Shown here one piece after another: positions 23,901 to 36,035 of a stretch of 64,000 nucleotides of DNA. The notes below the pieces were generated by a model. The model worked only from the letters and a program-made list of their open reading frames with translations. It made no database searches and was not told the origin of the DNA. Position 1 is the stretch's first letter. Every line of letters begins with the position of its first letter. A program made the translations under genes and the position numbers. Origin of the DNA: Mangifera indica (lineage: Eukaryota > Streptophyta > Magnoliopsida > Sapindales > Anacardiaceae); assembly GCF_011075055.1 (NCBI RefSeq), contig NC_058150.1, positions 9,834,330-9,898,329 on the forward strand. Direction: 5' to 3'.

Positions 23901-25990
23901 ACAATATAATTTTGTGATTATTTAATGCAAGTCGATATGAATTTTTGGTAATTCTAAGTATCACTGTAAATCCTAAGTTATCTAGACGGTCATGCTAAGA
24001 TATAAAAATCGTTGGATATGAGAACTTTTGGTTTAATATTGTGTATGTTTTAATTGTTTTTATGATTGCATAATATAATCTAGATAATAAAATGGACAAT
24101 TTTTCTAGTACATACCTTTGACCAAATGCATTAAAAATTATATAGAGAAATGGTCTTATCACTAACTTACCTTTTGAACATTTGGTACATAATTTCTCAC
24201 TAGACAATATAATTTTGTGATTATTTAATGCATGTCCATATGAATTTTTGGTAATTCTAAGTATCATTGTAAATCCTAAGTTATCTAGACGATCATGCTA
24301 AGATATAAAAATCTTTGGATATGAGAACTTTTGGTTTAATATTGTGTATGTTTTAATTGTTTTTATGATTGCATAATATAATCTAGATAATAAAATAGAC
24401 AATTTTTCTAGTACATGCGTTTGACCAAATGCATTACAAATTATATAGAGGAATTTTGTATCATTTTTACTCATAGTTTCAATATGATAACCATTACTTC
24501 TTATATCTTTAAAACTAAGTAGATTTCTTTTGGATCTATTTTAATATAGTGCAACATTAATGTTTACGTTGTACCTATTTTTCAACAGAATTATGACTTT
24601 TCCGGAGCTTTCAATTAGGTTTATTGACCTTGAAATAGTGTTTACTGTAGTTTTAATTGGTGATAAAGTTAAAAAAAAAATTCTTCAAGAATTGTGTGCG
24701 TTGCACTATCTACCAAATAGATGTCGGCATCATCATTTTTTTCTTGTGTCAAAGCTTTAATTTTAAAATTCATATCCTTTCATTTAAAAATTACATTAGT
24801 CATAATGTATATAAAATAATGAAATTAAGGAGTACATGGTAATATGCATACAAAATAATGTACATAACTCTTTAACTTCAAAACAAGAAATTGAGGTGGG
24901 CTTTATTCTTGAAAATCTTAGGCGTTTATGTCATTATCAAGTGACTTACATTTTTACTCTATAAAAAAGTCTAAAACATCAAGATTCACCAGATTGATAA
25001 GATCTGAATTATCAAAAAAATTTGATTCTATCTTCTTTTCATTATTTTTTATGGATGATTGATATAAATCCACCAAATGTATGGGCATACAATAGTTACA
25101 CGACTAATGACCTTTACAACCACATTTATAACCTTTTTTTTAATTATTTTGTGGTTTGCCCTGCATTACTCTCCATTTTTCCTATTTTGGTTCATTCCTA
25201 GTCCATTTTAACTTTTGTGGTGAGATTTCCTACTATGACAACCTTTAGGTCGAAAATTATTTCACTTACGAGATTGTCCATTCTCACGAGAACTACTATT
25301 AGTAGTTGCGTTCACTTTAAGAAATGGTGCAATGCTAATAAGGTGGGTTTGACAATTTTTTATTAATAATTCATTGTTTTGTTTAGTCACAAGCAAACAT
25401 GATATTAATTTATAATAATTTTAAAATTCCATTCTTGACATTACTGTTGCAGAAACACATTTGATGGGTGAAATGTGGAAAATGGCTTTCTTAACATATT
25501 TTCTTCAGAAATTTTTTTTTTCCACATAATTTAGAAAACTATTTTGACCAAGACAAAATTCTATTCACTTATAAATTTATGATCATGTAAGCATAAGTGG
25601 GTCCACTAATGTTGTGCCATTTGGAGCATTATTGATTTTTGATATTTAAATCTATCTTTCAGACTTTTTCATAATTTTAATGGATCTATTATATAGATAT
25701 ATTCAGCTCACAATCCTTCATAGATGTCATGCTAATGGAAAATAGTGGTCTTGGATCTATACCGTTGGGATGCTCCATTTCCTTTTTTAATTACTTCTCC
25801 AAGGTTCATTGATTCTAAATGAAGAATCGTGTCAAGAGCTCATTCAGTATAATTTTGTCATCCAACCTTAGAGCAACATATTGAAACTTTAGGAGATTCG
25901 ACATTACCACAAATTATATGTCAATGAAATTAACAAAACTAATGTTATAATAAGAAATGCATAACTTAACAACAAAATTGTTGTGTCAGA
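21000..25990 (-). pseudogene. Copia element A gag-pol, fragmentary
   Basis: Leftward order is gag, integrase, reverse transcriptase. The zinc knuckle (C-Y-K-C-G-C-K-G-H, then C) lies at about 25080-25135, followed by an acidic tail. An integrase zinc-finger segment with C-S-x-C-S-K-G is seen twice (23841-24143 and 24144-24446). An integrase-core block contains D-I-Y-E-L-I-H-P-P and F-M-I-L-I-D-A-S-T (23608-23850). A linker with W-P-K-W-E-E-T lies at 22433-22615. The reverse-transcriptase block (21975-22211) has L-I-K-L-Q-R-S-L-Y-E-L-K-Q-S. Stops and gaps are frequent. The order of domains, integrase before reverse transcriptase, defines Ty1-copia. Confidence 0.8.
23841..24446. repeat. 303-bp tandem duplication inside copia A
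   Basis: Unit 1 (23841-24143) and unit 2 (24144-24446) both begin AGAGAAATGGTCTTATCACT and stay nearly identical to the junction. The duplicated stretch carries the integrase zinc-finger coding segment plus upstream sequence. Confidence 0.9.
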
Positions 25991-26428
25991 ACTTCATGTT
26001 TATATTTATCTCATATTTGTAAAATTTCAGGTTTTGTAATTAATGTTTAGAACATTGAGTTTTAAATTATAGTATTTAAAATCTTAGTTTTGATTATATT
26101 TAGAACTTTGGATTCATACTTTTTATGATTTTTTAAACTTTAGGTTGTAGGTGAGATATAATTATAATTTGCATTTACTAATTTGAAACAAGTATAAAAA
26201 ATAACATAAATATAAATAACCATAATTTGTTTTTCACAAATGGGAAAATAAATATAATAAAAAATTAAATAGAATAATAACAATAATTAAAACATTTATA
26301 GTTTATACTTTACAAATTAGAAAATATTATATTTGCATTGTACAAATGAAATAATAATATAATTTAAATATTAATGATATTTGGATATATTTAAGTAGAC
26401 TATACTTATAACGTCTCATACATGTGCT

Positions 26429-26735
26429 TGAAATAATTAATAATTGCAAAAAGATTGATGAAAAATATATGTGATTAAAACTTTGTGAGAATTAAAGGAC
26501 AAAGGACGCAGAAGTAGCAAAGAAAAAATGGAATGAAAGGGTGCGTGCGCATCGTATCAAAATCAGAGGAGCGTATATACAAATGAAGATAGGGAGGTCT
26601 TTATTTAGGAAAATTGGACCCCCACAAAGACTTTAATGCTGCCGCCCATTTTCATTTATTGCTTTCCTTATGGGGAAAGCCAATATATGATTGGATGGTG
26701 CAATTTGAAGTCCCACCTACCACCACTCCTAAAAC
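26429..26735 (-). repeat. 5' LTR of copia element A, truncated
   Basis: Counterpart of 20391-20715. On its inner side the minus strand reads TGTATGAGACG, a plausible decayed form of the copia primer site TGGTATCAGAGC. It loses similarity after about 26735, some 150 bp before the first exon of the hAT-derived gene. Confidence 0.7.
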
Positions 26736-26888
26736 TTTTTGACTTGGAAAGGATAAAGACAAACAAAGAAAGAGCAATGAAGCAGCCGCTCACTGACCCT
26801 AATTTCAACCTAAAAATGCGAGAGTGGCTCTGTTTTTCTTATTCAAAAGTTTATAGTAAATTAATTAGGTTCTTTTGTAAAAAAAGAG

Positions 26889-29800
26889 ATGGAAGCAATA
26901 TCCATTGAATCTGATCCTCGTTTTCATTTTCAAGTAATTGTTTTCTCATTCATATTAATCGATTTCATAGAAAATTATATCTCTTTAATGCCTGTATAAT
27001 TCATGTAGGTTGGAAAGATAAAAATCAGCGAGGGAATGAAGTGTTTGCATGATTTAGTAGAATGGTACAAGGGCAACTTGATCCCAGAAAACGTTGAAAT
27101 CTTTCATGAAACTATGACCTACCTTCAGTCTCTTCAACAACAAATACAGGTAACCCTTACATACTAAAGTTATATGATCTATCATTGTTAACTGGATTTC
27201 TTATCATAACGTTCTAGTCTTGTGGTTTCGGTTTTTTATTAAAGTACACTTGTTTCAAATATTAGCATCTGGGTCCTTGGATTGAGCTGAAATTGTTCAA
27301 ATTTGAAAAACAAAATGTATTGCCAATATTTGATACATGTGTTCCTAACTGGTAAAGATCAAAACAGTAGGGACTACTCCCTTAGTCATATGTATGAATC
27401 ACATACTTTGAATACAACTTGAACCCAGGACAGCCCAAGGCCATGTAGCATGGAAATGGAAATATAGAAACATAAAAATGAAACATTGAAATCATATTTT
27501 CTCAAAAATATAGTAAACATATAAATATAAAAAATGTAAGGGTTTCTTTTATAAATACCAAATTTTATTAAAAAATTACAACTACTTGTATTTCTTTAAA
27601 AAAATAGTAAAATATATAATACAACAACTTTTTAACCACAGTTACGTGTACACTCAACCTATTTGGTATTTGGTTTATCAACCGACAACCAAATAAATAG
27701 TGTAGATCAAACCTAACAAAGCCAATTTTTTGAGCATTCGTCAAAAGTTGAAGAAGCCAAGGATGGAGAGAAGAGGAGAGAAGACAAAATTAGAGTTATG
27801 GTTTGAAATTGTAAAGGAGACTGAAACATGAAATAAATTTTTAATCGATTAAAAAATAAGGAAAAAAAAACATGTTTCAAATTTTCTTTATATTTTTTAA
27901 CGCCATTGAAATGTTTTGTCCTGTTTGTAGCGTTTCAAAAATGAAAACTTTTCAAAAACATAGGAGAACACCCCTGAAGGAAAATAATAGTCTTACTATA
28001 TATGTGTGTGCATGTGTGTATGCGCCATTTTAAAAAAAAAAAACACATTTAATAATCCTTGAAATGCTTAGCCAATGTCTCTGTATTGCTAGCAAACTAT
28101 ATAAGCTGATTTGGTTGCCTTAAATATGTTTCAAAGATTTGGTATCTCTCATTGAGCTCAATTTCATTTTTTGTTTACCTTTTTATTAAGTGATAGAGTT
28201 GTTTGTGTATTAATAGGAGATCATTTATTAGGTGATAGAGTTGTTTGTGTATTAACAGGAGATCATTGAAATAAGAGAACAAAATGCCCATTTTAGACCT
28301 ACTCTAAATGAAGCAATGGTGACGGATACAAATGTGGAGGATTCATCATGTTTTAAACGAAAAAGGTGGTCAAAGGTTTGGGAGGACTTCACAAAGTATG
28401 TCGACAAAGATAGAAAGGAATGGGCTCAGTGTAAACACTGTAAGAAAAAGTTTGTAGGATCAAGTAAGAGTGGAACCACACATCTCAAAAATCATCTAAA
28501 AAGTTGTCCGAGTTTGAGAAATCTAAGTGGGGTAGTAGATATAGCAAGAGAGAAAAGTGTCATTGATCAAGAAATGAATAACTCTGATTTGGTGCGAAAG
28601 ATCATCATGTATGGGCTTAATGGCATAAAAAATGAAATAATTGATGTTTATGAACAAGAGAAAGTTAAGTTGCACAAATATTTGGATAATCTCTCTGGTC
28701 GTTTTAATGTAACAATTGATTGGTTAACCAACGGTCATGAAATTGGGTTTATGACAGTTTGGTTTATAGATGATAATTGGGAATTGAAGAAGAGGATTAT
28801 TCAATTGGAGAATGATGATATTGCTATAACAAGAGACTTAGATGAAAAATCTCTAAAGCGTTTGTTTATAGATTGGAACATAGACAAAAGAATATTGTCT
28901 ATAGTTGTTGAATGTATTCGTGAATCAAAGGTTATTGAGCTTAACAATTGGCTTAATGAACGAGCTTCTCTTCCTTTCATGGGGAATTATTGTACATGTG
29001 GTTATTTATTAAGTAGATTTGAATCTAAAGTTAGATTTGAGGTGTTGAATAATGATATTTTCATTAAAGCGAGGAAGCTTGAAGATTACTATATGACACA
29101 ATCAAACAAATTTATGTTTGAATTAGCGGTGAGAAAAGCTGAGTCCATGGGTAAAAAGGTAAGTTCCAAATATCATCCTAGAGATCATCTTCAAAATTTT
29201 TATCTGCTTGATTGGGCGATGGGATATAAAGGAGCATTTTGTGAACTGGAGCATATAGATCCGGATTTCAAGTCTATCAATTTTGATTGGAATGAGGCAA
29301 CTTTACTGCACAGCTTGTGGGTAGTGTTGAATGAAGTCTCTCAAATTAAATTGGCAAATGAGTTTTTCCCTATACTTTTAAAAGTGCTACAGTTTACAAA
29401 AAGTGAGCATCATTACATTCGCCACGTTGCATCATGTTGCATAGAATATTTTGATGAATACTGCAACAACTCTAAGCTGGTTTTCATAATCTCAGTAATT
29501 CTAGATCCACGGTTCAAAATGGATATTGTACAGCATTTCCTCAAAGAAATGTATGACAATGAGGCAGCAGACACACACCTGAAAAAAATCATTCATAGTG
29601 TTACAAATATTTACAAAGAATATGCAAAGGATGTCCATACCATGGAAAGACCATTTGCATTTTCACAGCATGCAAATGAGGTTGCTTTACCAAAATCAGA
29701 ACTTGACTGCTATTTGACAGATTCCAAGGTTCCTCCATATGAAGACTTTGATATACTAGAATGGTGGCGTCTCAATTCTTCGACTTTTCCAACACTTGCT

Positions 29801-29968
29801 AGGATGACTCGTGATTTCTTATCCATACCTATATTTGCTCGTTCGAATGACTTTAATTATTCTTTGTACGAAGACATTAAAGATATTTCTAAGACTAGTT
29901 TGGATGTCCACTTAGAACATGCTTTGATATGTACTAAACTTTGGTTGAAAGACCCCGAGAATATATAA
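26889..29968 (+). CDS. hAT-derived BED-finger protein (DAYSLEEPER/RICESLEEPER-like), three exons, 631 aa
   Basis: Exons: 26889-26933, 27009-27149 and 28259-29968. All junctions are GT-AG and in phase 0, and they join an ATG at 26889 to the long open exon; I predicted this splicing from sequence. The protein has a 100-residue helical N-terminus, then a BED zinc finger (C120, C123, H141, C145), then a hAT RNase H-like core. A D-W-L-T motif holds the first Asp (about D216), and a DUF4413-like region and a D-F-D-I-L-E-W-W dimerisation block follow. The usual second Asp-Asn-Ala motif reads Glu-Cys (about 280-281), and the S-E-S-A-F-S stretch of the C-terminus is replaced. Such proteins bind DNA but cannot transpose. 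The frame is fully open over 1.65 kb while all neighbours are decayed, which suggests selection or recent origin. Confidence 0.72.
28190..28275 (+). repeat. Tandem duplication of a splice-acceptor segment, about 42 bp
   Basis: GTGATAGAGTTGTTTGTGTA, then TTAA(T/C)AGGAGATCATT, occurs twice in a row, so intron 2 of the hAT-derived gene ends in two nearly equal acceptors. Using the second (AG at 28257-28258) keeps the frame. Using the first would read into a TAG within a few codons. Confidence 0.85.
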
Positions 29969-31100
29969 TGAAGTTGTTGAAATACATATGTGTTTTCATT
30001 TTTTTTATTTACTTTATTTCATCCTTTCTTTGGAAGTGACCAAACAGATGTAAGTTCAAAACATTTCCCATTTTTCATTACAAGTTACAAATCCTTTAAT
30101 TTAATATATTTCTTTTAAAAAATAAATTAAAATTACTAAAAGGTAATTTTAATTTATATTTCTCTCTCTTTTTTCTTCCATATCCTTTTCTTTTACCACC
30201 TTGCTTATCCTTTTCTTTTACTATCTTACTTATATTTCTCTCTCTGCTTCTCTCGAGCTTTATTGGCCAGCATTTTAACAGCAGACCTCCTTGTTGTCAC
30301 AACGGTGTTTTCACCATGGCAATTCCATTCCCTCCAAGTCTCGAGCTTTATCTTTTGATTGTTGTTGTAATAATTGTTGATAGGTATACAAAATTGTACA
30401 CATCAAAAGCCGATTAGAAGATGAAAATGTCAATTTCTTCTCTTCTATTTCCAAAAATTATGAGTAAGAGGATACAAATAGTACCTATTCAAGTTCCTAA
30501 ATTATCGAGTCTTAACTACTATTATGCTTTACCATATAAAAAAAAAACTATCACATAAAAAAAATAAAATTATATATACTCACTTTAAATATATAAATGA
30601 ATACATATTTATATGTATTATCATATAATTAATTGATTTATAATTAAAAATAAAATAATACTTATTTCTATGATAACACGCATAAATATTACTTATTTAT
30701 ATACTAAAAATAGTTATGCATAGTATTATTAAAAAAAATTCAATATGTAATTTCTAATTTAATAAGAGGGGACCTCCATATTGTGCTACATGTTTATTTT
30801 GGAATATATATATATATATATATAAACCGTTCCCATCAGTACTACTAATTTTGATATTCTCTTTTGTCGTGTTTACTTGATTTTTATTCTTTGAGAAATT
30901 TTAGAAAATGGCAACTTGTTCAGTTGTGAATAGTGCAAACATTCATTAACCTTGTTTGTGAGTGTTCACATTTCAATCAATAGGGAGGAGTAGCATGTGT
31001 AATGATGTTAATACAATACAACTTATTTGGCCTAACTCATGCAGAAAAAAGTATATAATACATGTCTGGGCTTATCCTAACACAAGAGTACCTATGTTAG
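29969..31100. other. No gene seen; 3' flank of hAT-derived gene with a TA microsatellite
   Basis: Presumed 3' UTR and spacer. It contains a (TA)n run near 30805-30824 and CT-rich stretches at 30160-30250. No coding region was recognised. Confidence 0.5.
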
Positions 31101-31706
31101 TGTTAGTTTTAAGGACCTTTCTAATACAGAATATTTATCCAAGATTCAAATTAATCCACATGATTATTAAGATTACAGGATAAAAGGCACAATGAATAAT
31201 AAAGAGAATAAGTAAGATTTACTTAGTTCAGGTTTCAAAATTTAAAACCCTAAATTTAAGGTAGAGACAAGGCTCTAATCGACTCCATTATAAATTGAAT
31301 AAAGATTATAACTTATAGTACAAACCCTTCGATTGAGATACATAGACAACAACACACCTACAACTAGAGCTTTCACCCAAGCCAAATATACAAACTCATA
31401 AACTCACACACTCATTGAAGAAATCCAAAAGATTTCCTCCCAAGCAATAAATCCTCTGAGAGACTCTTCAAAACAATGGAGCAAAACAAAAAGAGGAGCT
31501 AGGACTTGAATCACACAAACCTGAGGCATCTTAATGCCTAGGTTAAGAAATGCCTAAAATGACCAAATTACCTTGGATGCTAAAAGACACTAATATCCCT
31601 CTTTTAATCTATACAATTACAACATCGTCGTCTTAGGTTTAAAGCCTGAGACATAACACAACTGCACCTTGGTTTATACTTGTAAGAGAATCCAACTAAA
31701 GACTCA
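31101..31706 (-). repeat. 3' LTR of copia element B
   Basis: The left edge TGTTAGTTTTAAGGACC is homologous to the LTR stub beside the primer site at 35985. The right edge is chosen at a TG-start (minus strand TGAGTCTTTAGTT) just after the RNase H stop, so that edge is tentative. Confidence 0.6.
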
Positions 31707-31728
31707 TTCTGCCAAAAAAACTCAAATG

Positions 31729-34700
31729 TCAAACTTGACACACTTTAAGCAAGCTTAGGGCTTCATTAAACTTGCTTAAAGGCACTAGTTTGGTCAAAAT
31801 GTCAGCTGGATTCACATTAGATCCAACTTTCTTAGCCTTTACTTGATTACCAAACAACATATCTCTAATGAAATAAAGTCTAACATCAACATGCTTTGTC
31901 CTTTCATGGAAAATACTATTCTTTGAGAGATGGATAACACTTTGGGAATCACTACTGATTGCACGAGTAGCTTCTGAGAGTCCTAACTTAGCTGTTATTC
32001 CTTTTATCCATAAAGCTTCCTTCACAGCTTCAGTCAAGGCTATATACTCTACTTTAGTAGTTGACAAGGCCAAAATGTGTTGCAAATTGCATTTTCAACT
32101 CACCACATTGCCTCCAAAGGTAAAAACATATCCTGTTAATGACCTTCTTCTGTCCAAATCAGCTGCAAAGTCTAAATCACAAAATCCTTTCACCAAAAAT
32201 TAGTTAGTGACACTAGTAGTATAAAGTAAACCAAAATTTGTTGAACCTTTTAGGTGCTTTAATAACCACTTCATAGCATGCCAGTGTTCCTTACAGGGAT
32301 TACTCATAAATCCACTAATTAAACTAATAGTATGAGTAATATCAAGTCTAGAACCAATCATAACTTACATCAAACTACCTACTACATTAGAATAAAGTAT
32401 ATTTTTTATAAATTTAGATTCTGTAGTAGATAATTCAGATATGAATTTTAATCTAAAATGAGCACCCAATGGAACATTAACAGATTTTGCTTCAGACATT
32501 TTATAAAGCCAAGAACTTTCTTTATACACTCTGATTGAGATAGAAATGAAAAACCATTTGATTTATCTCTATTAATATCCATACCAAGTATCCTATTAGC
32601 AGAGCTAAGATCTTTCATTTCAAATTCAGTATTCAACATATTTTTCAAATTATCCCATGCAAATTTATCTCTAGAGACAAACAACATGTCATCAACATAT
32701 CTCAAAAGGTAAACATAATCATCATGTTCATATTTCATATAATACACACAATGATCAGAATTGCTTCTAGTAAAACCAATGGAAAGAACAAATTCAGCAA
32801 ACCTTTTATACCATTGTTTAAGGGACTGTTTCAATCTATATAATGATCTATGCAACAAGCAAATTTTATTTTCAATTCCAGGTTTCACAAATCCTTTAGG
32901 CTGTTCCATGAAGATTTGTTCTTCCAATTTTCTATGTAAGAAAGCTATTATGACATCTATTTGTTCAACTTCTAAATCATACAGTGCAACAATTGATAGG
33001 ATAAGTCTGATGGATGTGTGTTTCACAACAGAAGAGAAAACCTCATGATAATTAACCCTTTCCCTTTGAGAGAAGCCTTTTGCCACCATTCTAGCTTTAA
33101 ATCTAGGCTACTTTATTCCAAGTATCCCAAGCTTCCTTTTAAGCACCTATTTATAGTTAACTACTTTCTTCTATAGTCTATCCACCATAGACTAGGTTTT
33201 ATTTTTCATTAAAGAAAGCATTTCATTGTGCATGACCTTCTTCCATTTAGTACTATACTTGCTCTCATAGGCTTGCTCTCATAGGCTTGCTTATAGTTCA
33301 AGTTCAAGGGTTCACTCATTTTAATTGCATCACCTATTTGGAAAGCATGAGAGATTAGATCAAGTTGAGCATATCTAGCAGGAAATCTTGTTTCTCATCT
33401 TATTTTATCTATAGTTAATTGACAGTTTGACAAGTTTGGATTTTCATAATTGTGGGAACTTTCACCATGACTCTGAAGTGGTGGTTGTAGATTTGAGCTT
33501 GAGATTTCATAATTTGAAGCATGAATTGTATCCAAGCCAAATCAGGTCCACCACTAAACTTTTGAGACTGACTTAAAGATAAAAACATATTTTGAGAATT
33601 AAACATAGGTGTCTCCACCTTAAACTGAACCTGCCCTGACTATTTATTAGAAGAGAAAAGATCTTTATAAAATTTAAATTCATTAAAGGTAACATCACTT
33701 CTAATTACACACTTTTGCCAATTAATTAACCACACTTTGTACCAGATGGATAACCTACAAACACAGCTTTAAGAGCTCTTGGATTTAACTTTCCTTATTG
33801 ACATGAACATATGTTAAACAACCAAATGGTCTTAGGTGATTAAGAGATAGTTTTCTATTTGACCACAACTCCATAAGTATCTTAAAATCTAATGCTGATG
33901 AAGGGATCTATTTATCAAATAATAAGCAGTAACTACTACTTTTGTCCAAAACCTTTTACTCAAACTAGAATTAGCCATTATGCACCTAACCTTGTTAAGA
34001 ATAGTTCTATTCATTATTTTTTCAAGACCATTCTATTGGGGGGTTTCAATATAAGTTAGGTGTCTTAGAATGCCATCTTTTTTACAAAAATCAGATAACT
34101 GTTTATTACAATATTCAAGCCTATTATCAGTTCTGAAAACCTTAATCCTTTTATTAGTTAGATTTTCAACTAGAGCAATACTATGCATATCCATTTTGGG
34201 TACACAAATGTGTGTAAACTTATGTGCGTCATTATGTAATTAGATATTATTTTATCTTTAATTCAAAATCATTCAATCACGTAATGACACACATAAATGT
34301 GTATCTAAAATGGGTACACATAGATTTATTGTTTCAACTAGTGTTTTCTGATCCTTAAAATAATAAAAGGCTTCATCCTTTTGTTTCAGAAAATAAACCC
34401 ACACTCTTTTAGAATAATCATCAATGAATATGATAAAATAACAAGAGTTTGATAAAGAATTACAAACTTTGGGAGATCCCTACAAATCAAAATACATACA
34501 ATCTAAAACACCTTTAGCTCTATGAGTGGCAGATGCAAATTTCAATTTATATGATTTTCCAAGCACACACTTTTCACAGAAATCCAAATCAGATATGGAT
34601 TTTGAGTCAATCAATTTCTATTTACATAGTTCATGCAAGCTAGCAATGCTAACATGCCCTAATCTTCAATGTCAAATGTAGTTTCATTTTGAACATCAAA

Positions 34701-35830
34701 ATTAGAATTCATTACATCATAAACTACAGAACCATGTGATAGTTTTCCTTTCATTACAACTAATGAGCTCTTCATTATTTTCAATATACCTTTCTCTGAT
34801 TTATAAGAGAAACCATTTGAATCTAGTAATCCTAATGACATTAACAAAACCATTATACATCTTAAATTTGACATTACCAATTGCAATCACTTCATAAGAA
34901 TCATCATTTCCCATTAATACCTTTCCACCATTTATATATTTTAAATCAGTAAGTCATTCTTTTCTTAGTGTCATGTGAAATGAACAACCTATGTCTATTA
35001 CCCACTCCTTATCTAAGACTCTTTTAGATAGCAATGACACCTAAACACTTTTATAGCCATTTAAGAAATTTACCAAATCTTGCTTATCAAAATTGTTAGC
35101 ATGCAATTTCTTTTAAAATGGCCTTCCTTATGGCATTGCCAGCATGTTTTCTTGGTCCTAGACTTAGACTTGGTAGATTTTCTATCTTTTTTATTTTTTT
35201 TCTTTTCTAATCTACCTCTAACTTGAAGACCCTCACCCATTTATTTTTTCTCAAATTTAATTTCTAAATCTTTAGATCTTAATGCACCCGAAACATCATC
35301 TAATGACAATGACTCTCTACTATACTTTATAGCAACTTTTAAATCTTTGAAAGATTCAAGCAAAGAGTTTAAAATTATTATTACTTGATTTTCATCAAAT
35401 ATTTTCTCATCTATGCTATTCAAATCAATAACAATTTTATTGAATTTATCAAGATTATCATCTAAAGATTTTGTAGAATCCATTGTGAAACCAAACAATT
35501 GTTCTTTCAAATAAATTTTATTTGTCAGAGATTTTGTCATGTATAAGGATTTAAGTTTAAACCACAGTTTAGCATCGATGTCAGCACCATTAACTTTTCT
35601 AAAGACATTATTAGACAAATGCAATATAAGCAAGCTATAAACAGTTTCCATTACCTCTACTTTCTCTGTATTAGTCATACCTTCTACGAAATCAAATTGA
35701 CTTCTAAGAGCTTTGGCACACTTTTGACATACCAAGATTGCATACATCTTCTTTCTTCACATATTAATTCACCTTTTCCCTCAAATCTATCAATATCAAT
35801 TCTAGTCTGACCATTACTATTTGTTAACAT
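31729..35830 (-). pseudogene. Copia element B gag-pol
   Basis: Leftward order: gag (35241-35830, UBN2-type); CCHC knuckle C-W-Q-C-H-K-E-G-H-F-K-R-N-C (near 35095-35145); protease motif W-V-I-D-I-G-C-S-F-H-M-T (near 35000, usual D-S-G changed to D-I-G); integrase (about 33700-34650); reverse transcriptase (32448-33089) with L-Y-R-L-K-Q-S and the Y-V-D-D-M-L box; RNase H (31729-32085) with the S-T-T-K-V-E-Y-I-A-L-T-E and H-V-D-V-R motifs at its end. Stops interrupt integrase and the linker. The reverse transcriptase keeps its catalytic Asp pair. A small TIR element sits in the integrase. Confidence 0.87.
34174..34331. mobile_element. MITE-like insertion in the copia B integrase
   Basis: A 158-bp segment with inverted ends (CTATGCATATCCATTTT at left, CTATGTGTACCCATTTT read inward from right) and inner inverted matches around TATGTG(C/T)GTCATTA. 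The 10-mer TTTCAACTAG flanks it at 34164-34173 and 34332-34341. Skipping the segment plus one copy of the 10-mer rejoins one integrase reading frame across the gap, so it is a true insertion. A 9-10 bp duplication points to Mutator, but the superfamily is not certain. Confidence 0.8.
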
Positions 35831-35970
35831 AACTTTTAATTCTCTCACACAAAAAAATTGTTAGTAATAACAAAAGAACACAAATAGTATATCAAAGAGT
35901 TCTCATAGATACAAAATCGATAACAACAATGAATAAAACAAAACAAAATACTCAGTATTAACCTTAAGAA

Positions 35971-35982
35971 GCTCTTATACCA
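35971..35982 (-). other. Primer-binding site of copia element B
   Basis: The minus strand reads TGGTATAAGAGC, one mismatch from the plant copia consensus TGGTATCAGAGC. It lies two bases inside the LTR edge. Confidence 0.85.
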
Positions 35983-36035
35983 CTTGTTAGTTTTCAAGAC
36001 CTTTGTTATACAGATTGAATTTAAACATTAATGTT

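Larger units (their letters stand above)
20391..26735 (-). mobile_element. Copia element A, decayed, with both LTRs recognisable
   Basis: Two direct repeats share a start (ATAATTAATAATTGCAAA) and parallel sequence for about 300 bp: 20408-20715 and 26438-26735. Between them, copia gag, integrase and reverse-transcriptase fragments are all on the minus strand. The left LTR seems to run to about 20930, where a TTGCTCCCCTTA segment gives a polypurine tract on the minus strand. The right LTR is cut short at about 26735. The LTRs differ clearly, so the insertion is old. Confidence 0.75.
31101..36013 (-). mobile_element. Copia element B, 5' LTR mostly deleted
   Basis: Minus-strand Ty1-copia element: 3' LTR at left (31101 to about 31706), gag-pol, then primer site at 35971-35982. 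Only about 29 bp of 5' LTR remain (35985-36013). These match the LTR end at 31101-31129 (TGTTAGTTTT...GACCTTT...TACAG). After that the sequence switches directly into MULE2 coding DNA. Confidence 0.8.

Noticed and set aside
30805..30824. TA repeat as a regulatory site
   Set aside because: An ordinary dinucleotide microsatellite with no linked motif.
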